Positions 1-10,783 of a DNA stretch of 64,000 nucleotides are shown in pieces. Both the position numbers and the translations under genes were made by a program. The DNA is from Lytechinus pictus (taxonomy: Eukaryota > Echinodermata > Echinoidea > Temnopleuroida > Toxopneustidae), in contig NC_087249.1 of the NCBI RefSeq assembly GCF_037042905.1, positions 39,701,401-39,765,400 on the forward strand, written 5' to 3'. The notes below the pieces were generated by a model, which worked only from the letters and a program-made list of their open reading frames with translations, did no database searches and was not told the DNA's origin. Every line of letters starts with the position of its first letter. Position 1 is the first letter of the stretch.

Positions 1-206
1 CCATCATGAAAAAAATGATAATATATTGATCCCGATTGTATATATCGAGGTTACTTAATTATATTGTAATGAATGACTACTTATTAAAATGCTTTTCATT
101 CAAAAGGAAGAATTAAGGGGCGATGCTCCCCTTCTGATTGATAAAGAGTTCATTGTTTTATTCAGGCTGTCCAGTACAACACGCAAGTGCCTGTTCAACA
201 CACAAG

Positions 207-790
207 TGTCCCGTACGACACATTATTTTGTTTATGATATATTGACAGAAATATTCAGCCAATAGCGGTTTCTAACATAATGAATGTCTTACGTTTGATA
301 GGATTATCATTATCATCAGCCAAATAAAGTGATTAAAGAAGTTAAAGAGACATAAACTAAGAAAGTTTGGCTTCAATTTAGAGATGTCCCGTAAGACACA
401 TTTTGAGTGTCCCGTACGCCACAATGTTCTTGAAAATTGTAATTTGCTTTATTTATTCATGAATGTTTATTTTGCTTTCTTTCATAGATGTGTTTGTTCT
501 TGGGTAATTGAATATCAATTTGATTTCAGTTTCTATGAAAATTATCTGTCCAACTCACAGACTTTAGAGTACAAACTTGAGGTTTCTAAAAAAGCCACTT
601 TTTCTGCGTCCGTACGACACATTACTATTTTAAATCTGTATAATACAGGATGTGAATTCAAGTCATGTTAAGTCTAGGCTTTCCTAATACTCTGGTAGTA
701 CTTGATGATCACCTTTAGTTACTGGAATATTTTTTGTTTTTCTTATAAAAAAAACTGTCAAATGTTCTCTAAATGTCCCGTACGACACGT
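207..790 (+). repeat. Cluster of quasi-palindromic CGTACG-core motifs
   Basis: The 16-mer TGTCCCGTACGACACA occurs at 207-222. Close variants occur at 385-400 (one change in the core), 408-423, about 605-619 and 775-790, and two weaker relics lie at about 168-200. The motif is nearly self-complementary around CGTACG. The segment ends at 802 with GGAATCACCC, which matches, allowing a few changes, the end of the inverted-repeat element at 57521-57882. I read the block as a decayed member or composite of that family. The same block recurs at +3929 (unit 2), +7855 (unit 3) and in unit 4 (about 12761-13345). Confidence 0.7.
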
Positions 791-1017
791 ATGGAATCAC
801 CCTAATACGGAAAGGGTCAATTAGGTATTCGTTTCACAAAATTGTATCTGTAATTCTACTTTTATCAACGTTAAAATAATGATCTTTGGAGAAAAATCAG
901 AAACATAACACGCCATATATTGGATCAACGTTTGACGTCACTTAATACCGAGAGATGTGACTGGGCCTATTGTTATTGTTCTGTTAGCACTGTGGTATGG
1001 TCTATTGGTTTGAAGGA

Positions 1018-1044
1018 GTTGATATGGCTGAGTGGTTATCTAGT
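1018..1044 (+). pseudogene. Truncated tRNA-Ser 5' half
   Basis: GTTGATATGGCTGAGTGGTT resembles the first 20 bases of the adjacent tRNA-Ser genes (acceptor 5' strand plus D-arm/A box). It then diverges into AT-rich DNA with no anticodon arm or B box, so it is a relic that cannot fold. Confidence 0.7.
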
Positions 1045-1085
1045 TTATTTTAAATTTTACTTCCAATATGTTAAGTAACAAGTAG

Positions 1086-1167
1086 GTTGCGATGGCCGAG
1101 TGGTTAAGGCGTTTGACTAGAAATCAAATGGGATCTTCCCGCGTAGGTTCGAATCCTACTCGCAACG
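1086..1167 (+). tRNA. tRNA-Ser (anticodon AGA)
   Basis: The gene is 82 nt including discriminator G. The acceptor stem pairs GTTGCGA with TCGCAAC, and the A box lies in TGGCCGAGTGG. The anticodon stem TTTGA/TCAAA encloses loop CTAGAAA, anticodon AGA. A long variable arm of class II tRNA (GGGATCTTCCC) and B box GGTTCGAATCC follow. AGA would be edited to IGA and read UCU, UCC and UCA. There is no intron and no encoded CCA, as expected in metazoa. T-runs at 1185-1190 and about 1199 are the likely Pol III terminator. This is the first gene of the unit and the consensus form of the family. Confidence 0.95.
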
Positions 1168-1184
1168 AAATATACTTCCTGTGG

Positions 1185-1207
1185 TTTTTTGTTTCTCTCT
1201 TTTTTTT
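1185..1207 (+). terminator. Pol III T-run terminator after tRNA-Ser copy 1
   Basis: Two T-runs (six and about eight T) lie 18-40 bp past the tRNA 3' end. The same flank follows the first and fourth tRNA of each unit. The second type is followed within about 12 bp by TTTT. The third type has no T-run nearby. Confidence 0.6.
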
Positions 1208-1564
1208 GTCACCATCTTGACTTTCACATCATAAACAAAATATCTGACTTTACAGAGAAATACAATTAAATTATCAAGGCACACTGCCTTTATTTGGTAA
1301 CTTTCAATCTTAAAACATATTTCATTAAAATGATCTTTTAAATATTGATGAATATTTGAATTGAGCATCATGATTGTGACACAGGTCACTGCTAAGTTTA
1401 AATATCCTGTTGTCATGACGGCTGATTACCGTGCTTTTGATTTGCAAAGATCACGTGACTAAATCACCAGATCTTATATAACTTTGAAGTTTGAATGCAT
1501 CAGGCCAAGAACTTGGTAGAATCGATTCGAAGTTAACTTTTAATAATCAGACCAGAAATATCAA

Positions 1565-1646
1565 GTTGCCATGGCCGAGTGTTTAAGGCGTTTGACTAGA
1601 AATCAAATGGGATCTTCCCGCGTAGGTTCGAATCCTACTCGCAACG
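1565..1646 (+). tRNA. tRNA-Ser-like (AGA), acceptor-stem mismatch
   Basis: Same family as the 1086 gene, but the acceptor 5' strand is GTTGCCA, leaving a C:C opposition at the sixth pair, and the D-loop reads GAGTGTTT instead of GAGTGGTT. Anticodon AGA and the B box are intact, and a short T-run follows. It may be transcribed but poorly folded or charged. The equivalent copy in unit 4 (14118) has neither change. Confidence 0.75.
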
Positions 1647-1927
1647 ATAGGATTTGGTTTTCTTCCCTTTTTTGCAGATGAGCGGATTTGATTTGAGCGA
1701 ATGATTATGAAGGTGCATATTATTTTTCCTTTTCCTTCCGTATCATCTTTTCCCCACCCCGCCTTTTTTTACATCAGTGTGAAAAAAAGCATTTTATCAT
1801 TTAGTTTAAGTCTTTACCTATTTCCATGTAATCGATCTTAAATAACTTTGAATGCATCAAGAACAGGCCAAGAACTTGGTAGAACTGATTCGAAGTTAAC
1901 TTTTAATAATCGTACCAGAAATATCAA

Positions 1928-2009
1928 GTTGCGATGGCCGAGTGGATAAGGCGTTTGACTAGAACGCAAATGGGATCTGCCCGCGTTGGTTCAAATCCTA
2001 CTCGCAACG
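1928..2009 (+). pseudogene. tRNA-Ser-like copy with altered anticodon stem and no T-run
   Basis: The anticodon loop still contains AGA, but the stem is TTTGA against GCAAA, so the pair next to the loop is lost. The D-arm reads TGGATAAGG, the variable arm has a T to G change and the B box is GGTTCAAATCC. The 3' flank (AAACATACTTCCTGTAAG) has no Pol III T-run within 30 bp. I favour a pseudogene, though the A and B boxes remain recognisable. Confidence 0.65.
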
Positions 2010-2179
2010 AAACATACTTCCTGTAAGCCCAATCACGTCTTTCGGATTCTGAATTAAAATCATTTATTTCAATGTTTAAGTTGTGACAATGGGCATCGCT
2101 GTCACATTACCGGTTGTAACAGGGCCGTTTGTAACATGGCGTTGTTAGCCTTTTACAAAATTTCTGTGTGGTCAGTACT

Positions 2180-2329
2180 GGAGCCCGTAACACAAAAATA
2201 TGATGATCGTAGAGCATTTTTCTACGATTGATCGTAGAGCATTTTTCTACGATTGATCCCATTGACTAAAGTGTGCAATCAATCAAGCGTATCAGTACGA
2301 TCAATCGCTAACCTTTGTGTTACAGGAGG
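2180..2329. mobile_element. Miniature inverted-repeat element, CT-flanked family
   Basis: The ends are GGAGCCCGTAACACAAA and, inverted, CCTCCTGTAACACAAAGG, with CT on both flanks (2178-2179, 2330-2331). Inside are two 25 bp direct repeats, each a hairpin (CGTAGA / TCTACG). The same family occurs at 48894-49024. It is non-coding and probably a non-autonomous DNA transposon captured by the array before amplification. Confidence 0.8.
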
Positions 2330-2422
2330 CTGGTCTATTGGTTTTGAAGAGGTAAGATCACTGGTTGGTTGAATGACTCCGAATAGATGTACTTTATTTT
2401 CACTTTTAACAATTAGTAAGAG

Positions 2423-2504
2423 GTTGCGATGGCCGAGAGGTTAAGGCGTTTGACTTGAAATCAAATGGGATCTTCCCGCGTAGGTTCGAATCCTACTCGC
2501 AACG
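2423..2504 (+). tRNA. tRNA-Ser (anticodon TGA)
   Basis: Loop CTTGAAA gives anticodon TGA, reading UCA and UCG. The acceptor and anticodon stems, variable arm and B box match the AGA genes, so the isoacceptor differs essentially by the anticodon. The D-loop is GAGAGGTT. The 3' flank carries TTTTTT 18 bp downstream. It closes each 3.93 kb unit. Confidence 0.93.
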
Positions 2505-2704
2505 AAATATACTCTCTGTGGTTTTTTGTGTCTCTCTTTTTTTTGTCACCATCTTGACTTTCACATCATAAACAAAATATCTGACTTTACAGAGAAATAC
2601 AATGAAAATTGTCAAGGCACACTGCCTTGTTGAGTAACTTTCAATCTTAACCCTAACTAGGCCGGGCTTTTTTGGCTGTTCTGTGACCGGGGGGTTGATT
2701 CAAC

Positions 2705-2722
2705 CCCCCCCCCCCCCCCCCC
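2705..2722. repeat. Poly-C tract of variable length
   Basis: A C-run followed by a GC-rich patch (GATCTCGGCCGCCGATCGCG). Its length differs between units (about 22, 18 and 16-17 C), which explains most of the unit-length difference. Confidence 0.85.
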
Positions 2723-2729
2723 TGAGATC

Positions 2730-3929
2730 TCGGCCGCCGATCGCGCGAGCGCCGCAAAAATTTGCACGCTGGTAGTGTGCGATGTAAAACAATGGAATTT
2801 TCAATTTTCAATAATTTTGCTAATTAAACAGTCATTTACAAACACTGCCTGAAACCATTTATTGGCAAAGCACGAGATGATTGAAAATATTGCAGGTCAA
2901 TGGAATAATGTATCATTGATGGTTCCAAATAATATCTACAACATTTTCATGATCCATAATAGGGGCAGCCCTGATTTTTCCGAACCTATTTTTAGCAATG
3001 TCTCGTACGACACATGAAAATGCAAAAGTTTTTCCTACAATTTTATTTTTGATGATGCAATTTCACAATAGCAGTTTCTCTATTTTTGACCCATGGGTGA
3101 TCGATTTATCCAATAAGGATCTAATTACAGCCCTTCATTTTTCAATAATTGTCCTATTAAAAGTTGTCCCGTACGACACACAATATATACTGCATTTAAT
3201 TGCAGGATTTGGATTCAGAAACTATAAATAGTAGGCCTATTTTAATTTAAGTAATTGATTTGACATAAAGTGAACTAATAAAGTACTCTTTCTATCTCCA
3301 TAGAACATGAAATAGGTGATTCTAACCATTTTAATTGACTTCATGTAGGCGTATTCTTTTGTGAATCCCTTCAGCTAAACTGGTGATTTTCACTGGTCAG
3401 AGCAGGTTAATTTCTTTGTCATTGAGCATGAAAAGAAAACCTTTATAATTGATTCACCCTTGCCTGGAAGATGACTTCCTCTTGCATGCTAATGTGAAAT
3501 TATTATAAGATGTAAAAAAAAAATATTTACATATCAATCATCTATTTGGACTTCCCTTGATGATCACTAATTTTGTTATATGCAGTATTGAAACTCCTTA
3601 CTTTTTTTCAATTTGTAAAAAAATCTGGAAAATAAGACAAACCATATGGTTTCATCAAATGCAGAAAGGTTCGAAAAAGTAGAATCACATTTCCTTAGAA
3701 AAAAAAATATTTAGTAGAATTACCAGTGAAAGTTGTCACATATATCATGTATAATACATTTTATATGAAAAAACATGACATTTTAGCCCCATAATTTTTG
3801 CAAACAGTTTCATTCATTCATTGTTTAAATAGTGTATTGGAAATCATCAATTAATTCACTAAAATATAATTTCACAGAGAACCTCAAGTTTTTGAGCTCG
3901 TAAAAATGCTGTGAACCATTTTACATTTC
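2730..3929. other. AT-rich spacer of unit 1
   Basis: About 1.2 kb without a supportable gene. CGTACG-core motifs occur at 3000-3015 (TCTCGTACGACACA) and 3164-3179. The same spacer occurs in units 2 and 3 (about 6655-7855 and 11352-12554). Confidence 0.7.
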
Positions 3930-4946
3930 CCATCATGAAAAAAATGATAATATATTGATCCCGATTGTATATATCGAGGTTACTTAATTATATTGTAATG
4001 AATGACTACTTATTAAAATGCTTTTCATTCAAAAGGAAGAATTAAGGGGCGATGCTCCCCTTCTGATTGATAAAGAGTTCATTGTTTTATTCAGGCTGTC
4101 CAGTACAACACGCAAGTGCCTGTTCAACACACAAGTGTCCCGTACGACACATTATTTTGTTTATGATATATTGACAGAAATATTCAGCCAATAGCGGTTT
4201 CTAACATAATGAATGTCTTACGTTTGATAGGATTATCATTATCATCAGCCAAATAAAGTGATTAAAGAAGTTAAAGAGACATAAACTAAGAAAGTTTGGC
4301 TTCAATTTAGAGATGTCCCGTAAGACACATTTTGAGTGTCCCGTACGCCACAATGTTCTTGAAAATTGTAATTTGCTTTATTTATTCATGAATGTTTATT
4401 TTGCTTTCTTTCATAGATGTGTTTGTTCTTGGGTAATTGAATATCAATTTGATTTCAGTTTCTATGAAAATTATCTGTCCAACTCACAGACTTTAGAGTA
4501 CAAACTTGAGGTTTCTAAAAAAGCCACTTTTTCTGCGTCCGTACGACACATTACTATTTTAAATCTGTATAATACAGGATGTGAATTCAAGTCATGTTAA
4601 GTCTAGGCTTTCCTAATACTCTGGTAGTACTTGATGATCACCTTTAGTTACTGGAATATTTTTTGTTTTTCTTATAAAAAAAACTGTCAAATGTTCTCTA
4701 AATGTCCCGTACGACACGTATGGAATCACCCTAATACGGAAAGGGTCAATTAGGTATTCGTTTCACAAAATTGTATCTGTAATTCTACTTTTATCAACGT
4801 TAAAATAATGATCTTTGGAGAAAAATCAGAAACATAACACGCCATATATTGGATCAACGTTTGACGTCACTTAATACCGAGAGATGTGACTGGGCCTATT
4901 GTTATTGTTCTGTTAGCACTGTGGTATGGTCTATTGGTTTGAAGGA

Positions 4947-4973
4947 GTTGATATGGCTGAGTGGTTATCTAGT
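4947..4973 (+). pseudogene. Truncated tRNA-Ser 5' half
   Basis: Unit 2 copy of the relic, with the same GGCTGAG D-arm variant as unit 1. Confidence 0.65.
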
Positions 4974-5014
4974 TTATTTTAAATTTTACTTCCAATATGT
5001 TAAGTAACAAGTAG

Positions 5015-5096
5015 GTTGCGATGGCCGAGTGGTTAAGGCGTTTGACTAGAAATCAAATGGGATCTTCCCGCGTAGGTTCGAATCCTACTCGCAACG
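5015..5096 (+). tRNA. tRNA-Ser (AGA)
   Basis: Identical to the 1086 gene, including the downstream T-runs. Confidence 0.95.
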
Positions 5097-5493
5097 AAAT
5101 ATACTTCCTGTGGTTTTTTGTTTCTCTCTTTTTTTTGTCACCATCTTGACTTTCACATCATAAACAAAATATCTGACTTTACAGAGAAATACAATTAAAT
5201 TATCAAGGCACACTGCCTTTATTTGGTAACTTTCAATCTTAAAACATATTTCATTAAAATGATCTTTTAAATATTGATGAATATTTGAATTGAGCATCAT
5301 GATTGTGACACAGGTCACTGCTAAGTTTAAATATCCTGTTGTCATGACGGCTGATTACCGTGCTTTTGATTTGCAAAGATCACGTGACTAAATCACCAGA
5401 TCTTATATAACTTTGAAGTTTGAATGCATCAGGCCAAGAACTTGGTAGAATCGATTCGAAGTTAACTTTTAATAATCAGACCAGAAATATCAA

Positions 5494-5575
5494 GTTGCCA
5501 TGGCCGAGTGTTTAAGGCGTTTGACTAGAAATCAAATGGGATCTTCCCGCGTAGGTTCGAATCCTACTCGCAACG
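5494..5575 (+). tRNA. tRNA-Ser-like (AGA), acceptor-stem mismatch
   Basis: Carries the same C6 acceptor change and D-loop change as the unit 1 copy, so the defect predates amplification. Confidence 0.75.
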
Positions 5576-5856
5576 ATAGGATTTGGTTTTCTTCCCTTTT
5601 TTGCAGATGAGCGGATTTGATTTGAGCGAATGATTATGAAGGTGCATATTATTTTTCCTTTTCCTTCCGTATCATCTTTTCCCCACCCCGCCTTTTTTTA
5701 CATCAGTGTGAAAAAAAGCATTTTATCATTTAGTTTAAGTCTTTACCTATTTCCATGTAATCGATCTTAAATAACTTTGAATGCATCAAGAACAGGCCAA
5801 GAACTTGGTAGAACTGATTCGAAGTTAACTTTTAATAATCGTACCAGAAATATCAA

Positions 5857-5938
5857 GTTGCGATGGCCGAGTGGATAAGGCGTTTGACTAGAACGCAAAT
5901 GGGATCTGCCCGCGTTGGTTCAAATCCTACTCGCAACG
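5857..5938 (+). pseudogene. tRNA-Ser-like copy with altered anticodon stem
   Basis: Same substitutions and the same T-run-free 3' flank as the unit 1 copy at 1928. Confidence 0.65.
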
Positions 5939-6108
5939 AAACATACTTCCTGTAAGCCCAATCACGTCTTTCGGATTCTGAATTAAAATCATTTATTTCA
6001 ATGTTTAAGTTGTGACAATGGGCATCGCTGTCACATTACCGGTTGTAACAGGGCCGTTTGTAACATGGCGTTGTTAGCCTTTTACAAAATTTCTGTGTGG
6101 TCAGTACT

Positions 6109-6258
6109 GGAGCCCGTAACACAAAAATATGATGATCGTAGAGCATTTTTCTACGATTGATCGTAGAGCATTTTTCTACGATTGATCCCATTGACTAAAG
6201 TGTGCAATCAATCAAGCGTATCAGTACGATCAATCGCTAACCTTTGTGTTACAGGAGG
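6109..6258. mobile_element. Miniature inverted-repeat element (unit 2 copy)
   Basis: 150 bp with two 25 bp hairpin repeats, as in unit 1. Confidence 0.8.
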
Positions 6259-6351
6259 CTGGTCTATTGGTTTTGAAGAGGTAAGATCACTGGTTGGTTG
6301 AATGACTCCGAATAGATGTACTTTATTTTCACTTTTAACAATTAGTAAGAG

Positions 6352-6433
6352 GTTGCGATGGCCGAGAGGTTAAGGCGTTTGACTTGAAATCAAATGGGAT
6401 CTTCCCGCGTAGGTTCGAATCCTACTCGCAACG
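6352..6433 (+). tRNA. tRNA-Ser (TGA)
   Basis: Unit 2 copy of the TGA isoacceptor, followed by TTTTTT. Confidence 0.93.
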
Positions 6434-8872
6434 AAATATACTCTCTGTGGTTTTTTGTGTCTCTCTTTTTTTTGTCACCATCTTGACTTTCACATCATAA
6501 ACAAAATATCTGACTTTACAGAGAAATACAATGAAAATTGTCAAGGCACACTGCCTTGTTGAGTAACTTTCAATCTTAACCCTAACTAGGCCGGGCTTTT
6601 TTGGCTGTTCTGTGACCGGGGGGTTGATTCAACCCCCCCCCCCCCCCCTGAGATCTCGGCCGCCGATCGCGCGAGCGCCGCAAAAATTTGCACGCTGGTA
6701 GTGTGCGATGTAAAACAATGGAATTTTCAATTTTCAATAATTTTGCTAATTAAACAGTCATTTACAAACACTGCCTGAAACCATTTATTGGCAAAGCACG
6801 AGATGATTGAAAATATTGCAGGTCAATGGAATAATGTATCATTGATGGTTCCAAATAATATCTACAACATTTTCATGATCCATAATAGGGGCAGCCCTGA
6901 TTTTTCCGAACCTATTTTTAGCAATGTCTCGTACGACACATGAAAATGCAAAAGTTTTTCCTACAATTTTATTTTTGATGATGCAATTTCACAATAGCAG
7001 TTTCTCTATTTTTGACCCATGGGTGATCGATTTATCCAATAAGGATCTAATTACAGCCCTTCATTTTTCAATAATTGTCCTATTAAAAGTTGTCCCGTAC
7101 GACACACAATATATACTGCATTTAATTGCAAGATTTGGATTCAGAAACTATAAATAGTAGGCCTATTTTAATTTAAGTAATTGATTTGACATAAAGTGAA
7201 CTAATAAAGTACTCTTTCTATCTCCATAGAACATGAAATAGGTGATTCTAACCATTTTAATTGACTTCATGTAGGCGTATTCTTTTGTGAATCCCTTCAG
7301 CTAAACTGGTGATTTTCACTGGTCAGAGCAGGTTAATTTCTTTGTCATTGAGCATGAAAAGAAAACCTTTATAATTGATTCACCCTTGCCTGGAAGATGA
7401 CTTCCTCTTGCATGCTAATGTGAAATTATTATAAGATGTAAAAAAAAAATATTTACATATCAATCATCTATTTGGACTTCCCTTGATGATCACTAATTTT
7501 GTTATATGCAGTATTGAAACTCCTTACTTTTTTTCAATTTGTAAAAAAATCTGGAAAATAAGACAAACCATATGGTTTCATCAAATGCAGAAAGGTTCGA
7601 AAAAGTAGAATCACATTTCCTTAGAAAAAAAAATATTTAGTAGAATTACCAGTGAAAGTTGTCACATATATCATGTATAATACATTTTATATGAAAAAAC
7701 ATGACATTTTAGCCCCATAATTTTTGCAAACAGTTTCATTCATTCATTGTTTAAATAGTGTATTGGAAATCATCAATTAATTCACTAAAATATAATTTCA
7801 CAGAGAACCTCAAGTTTTTGAGCTCGTAAAAATGCTGTGAACCATTTTACATTTCCCATCATGAAAAAAATGATAATATATTGATCCCGATTGTATATAT
7901 CGAGGTTACTTAATTATATTGTAATGAATGACTACTTATTAAAATGCTTTTCATTCAAAAGGAAGAATTAAGGGGCGATGCTCCCCTTCTGATTGATAAA
8001 GAGTTCATTGTTTTATTCAGGCTGTCCAGTACAACACGCAAGTGCCTGTTCAACACACAAGTGTCCCGTACGACACATTATTTTGTTTATGATATATTGA
8101 CAGAAATATTCAGCCAATAGCGGTTTCTAACATAATGAATGTCTTACGTTTGATAGGATCATCATTATCATCAGCCAAATAAAGTGATTAAAGAAGTTAA
8201 AGAGACATAAACTAAGAAAGTTTGGCTTCAATTTAGAGATGTCCCGTAAGACACATTTTGAGTGTTCCGTACGCCACAATGTTCTTGAAAATTGTAATTT
8301 GCTTTATTTATTCATGAATGTTTATTTTGCTTTCTTTCATAGATGTGTTTGTTCTTGGGTAATTGAATATCAATTTGATTTCAGTTTCTATGAAAATTAT
8401 CTGTCCAACTCACAGACTTTAGAGTACAAACTTGAGGTTTCTAAAAAAGCCACTTTTTCTGCGTCCGTACGACACATTACTATTTTAAATCTGTATAATA
8501 CAGGATGTGAATTCAAGTCATGTTAAGTCTAGGCTTTCCTAATACTCTGGTAGTACTTGATGATCACCTTTAGTTACTGGAATATTTTTTGTTTTTCTTA
8601 TAAAAAAAACTGTCAAATGTTCTCTAAATGTCCCGTACGACACGTATGGAATCACCCTAATACGGAAAGGGTCAATTAGGTATTCGTTTCACAAAATTGT
8701 ATCTGTAATTCTACTTTTATCAACGTTAAAATAATGATCTTTGGAGAAAAATCAGAAACATAACACGCCATATATTGGATCAACGTTTGACGTCACTTAA
8801 TACCGAGAGATGTGACTGGGCCTATTGTTATTGTTCTGTTAGCACTGTGGTATGGTCTATTGGTTTGAAGGA

Positions 8873-8899
8873 GTTGATATGGCTGAGTGGTTATCTAGT
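8873..8899 (+). pseudogene. Truncated tRNA-Ser 5' half
   Basis: Unit 3 first copy of the relic, GGCTGAG variant. Confidence 0.65.
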
Positions 8900-8940
8900 T
8901 TATTTTAAATTTTACTTCCAATATGTTAAGTAACAAGTAG

Positions 8941-9022
8941 GTTGCGATGGCCGAGTGGTTAAGGCGTTTGACTAGAAATCAAATGGGATCTTCCCGCGTA
9001 GGTTCGAATCCTACTCGCAACG
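8941..9022 (+). tRNA. tRNA-Ser (AGA)
   Basis: Consensus gene. Its 3' flank begins as copy-1 type and becomes copy-4 type within about 100 bp, marking the deletion joint. Confidence 0.95.
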
Positions 9023-9584
9023 AAATATACTTCCTGTGGTTTTTTGTTTCTCTCTTTTTTTTGTCACCATCTTGACTTTCACATCATAAACAAAATATCT
9101 GACTTTACAGAGAAATACAATGAAAATTGTCAAGGCACACTGCCTTGTTGAGTAACTTTCAATCTTAACCCTAACTAGGCCGGGCTTTTTTGGCTGTTCT
9201 GTGACCGGGGGGTTGATTCAACCCCCCCCCCCCCCCCTGAGATCTCGGCCGCCGATCGCGCGAGCGCCGCAAAAATTTGCACGCTGGTAGTGTGCGATGT
9301 AAAACAATGGAATTTTCAATTTTCAATAATTTTGCTAATTAAACAGTCATTTACAAACACTGCCTGAAACCATTTATTGGCAAAGCACGAGATGATTGAA
9401 AATATTGCAGGTCAATGGAATAATGTATCATTGATGGTTCCAAATAATATCTACAACATTTTCATGATCCATAATAGGGGCAGCCCTGATTTTTCCGAAC
9501 CTATTTTTAGCAATGTCTCGTACGACACATGAAAATGCAAAAGTTTTTCCTACAATTTTATTTTTGATGATGCAATTTCACAAT

Positions 9585-9612
9585 AGCAGTTTCTCTAGCA
9601 ATAGCAGTTTGG
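9585..9612. other. Rearrangement junction with duplicated CAATAGCAGTTT
   Basis: CAATAGCAGTTT occurs twice within 30 bp, separated by CTCTAG. The first copy belongs to the CGTACG-bearing spacer and the second leads into the sequence upstream of the relic tRNA at 9622. Such a short filler duplication is typical of template switching. Confidence 0.75.
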
Positions 9613-9621
9613 TTTGAAGGA

Positions 9622-9648
9622 GTTGATATGGCCGAGTGGTTATCTAGT
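9622..9648 (+). pseudogene. Truncated tRNA-Ser 5' half
   Basis: Second relic in unit 3. It reads GGCCGAG, like unit 4 (13571) and unlike units 1 and 2, linking the inserted part of unit 3 to a unit-4-like source. Confidence 0.65.
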
Positions 9649-9689
9649 TTATTTTAAATTTCACTTCCAATATGTTAAGTAACAAGTAG

Positions 9690-9771
9690 GTTGCGATGGC
9701 CGAGTGGTTAAGGCGTTTGACTAGAAATCAAATGGGATCTTCCCGCGTAGGTTCGAATCCTACTCGCAACG
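9690..9771 (+). tRNA. tRNA-Ser (AGA)
   Basis: Consensus gene with the normal copy-1 flank and T-runs; first gene after the junction. Confidence 0.95.
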
Positions 9772-10168
9772 AAATATACTTCCTGTGGTTTTTTGTTTCT
9801 CTCTTTTTTTTGTCACCATCTTGACTTTCACATCATAAACAAAATATCTGACTTTACAGAGAAATACAATTAAATTATCAAGGCACACTGCCTTTATTTG
9901 GTAACTTTCAATCTTAAAACATATTTCATTAAAATGATCTTTTAAATATTGATGAATATTTGAATTGAGCATCATGATTGTGACACAGGTCACTGCTAAG
10001 TTTAAATATCCTGTTGTCATGACGGCTGATTACCGTGCTTTTGATTTGCAAAGATCACGTGACTAAATCACCAGATCTTATATAACTTTGAAGTTTGAAT
10101 GCATCAGGCCAAGAACTTGGTAGAATCGATTCGAAGTTAACTTTTAATAATCAGACCAGAAATATCAA

Positions 10169-10250
10169 GTTGCCATGGCCGAGTGTTTAAGGCGTTTGAC
10201 TAGAAATCAAATGGGATCTTCCCGCGTAGGTTCGAATCCTACTCGCAACG
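10169..10250 (+). tRNA. tRNA-Ser-like (AGA), acceptor-stem mismatch
   Basis: Same GTTGCCA and GTGTTT changes as at 1565 and 5494. Confidence 0.75.
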
Positions 10251-10531
10251 ATAGGATTTGGTTTTCTTCCCTTTTTTGCAGATGAGCGGATTTGATTTGA
10301 GCGAATGATTATGAAGGTGCATATTATTTTTCCTTTTCCTTCCGTATCATCTTTTCCCCACCCCGCCTTTTTTTACATCAGTGTGAAAAAAAGCATTTTA
10401 TCATTTAGTTTAAGTCTTTACCTATTTCCATGTAATCGATCTTAAATAACTTTGAATGCATCAAGAACAGGCCAAGAACTTGGTAGAACTGATTCGAAGT
10501 TAACTTTTAATAATCGTACCAGAAATATCAA

Positions 10532-10613
10532 GTTGCGATGGCCGAGTGGATAAGGCGTTTGACTAGAACGCAAATGGGATCTGCCCGCGTTGGTTCAAAT
10601 CCTACTCGCAACG
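10532..10613 (+). pseudogene. tRNA-Ser-like copy with altered anticodon stem
   Basis: Third copy of the degenerate form, same changes as at 1928. Confidence 0.65.
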
Positions 10614-10783
10614 AAACATACTTCCTGTAAGCCCAATCACGTCTTTCGGATTCTGAATTAAAATCATTTATTTCAATGTTTAAGTTGTGACAATGGGCAT
10701 CGCTGTCACATTACCGGTTGTAACAGGGCCGTTTGTAACATGGCGTTGTTAGCCTTTTACAAAATTTCTGTGTGGTCAGTACT

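Larger units (their letters stand above)
1..3929. repeat. Tandem tRNA-Ser array, unit 1 (3929 bp)
   Basis: The sequence at 1 recurs at 3930, 7856 and 12555, so the window opens inside or at the edge of a tandem array. Unit 1 holds a block of CGTACG-core motifs (207-790), a truncated tRNA relic (1018), four tRNA-Ser copies (1086, 1565, 1928, 2423), a 150 bp miniature element (2180-2329), a C-tract near 2706 and about 1.4 kb of AT-rich DNA (2730-3929) with two more CGTACG motifs. No convincing protein gene is present. Units are nearly identical, apart from single substitutions and homopolymer length, which points to recent amplification or ongoing homogenisation. Confidence 0.95.
3930..7855. 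repeat. Tandem tRNA-Ser array, unit 2 (3926 bp)
   Basis: Almost identical to unit 1, three bases shorter, mainly in the C-tract near 6632. Gene order and flanks are unchanged. Confidence 0.95.

Noticed and set aside
384-671. 95-codon open frame repeated in each array unit (also 4313, 8239, 12938), and the 77-codon frame at 2998, 6924, 11623
   Set aside because: Both start inside the CGTACG motif and have no recognisable domain. They repeat only because the unit repeats.
1156-1416. 86-codon minus-strand frame ending in each first tRNA
   Set aside because: Overlaps the tRNA 3' end and its T-run terminator, low-complexity product, no family resemblance.
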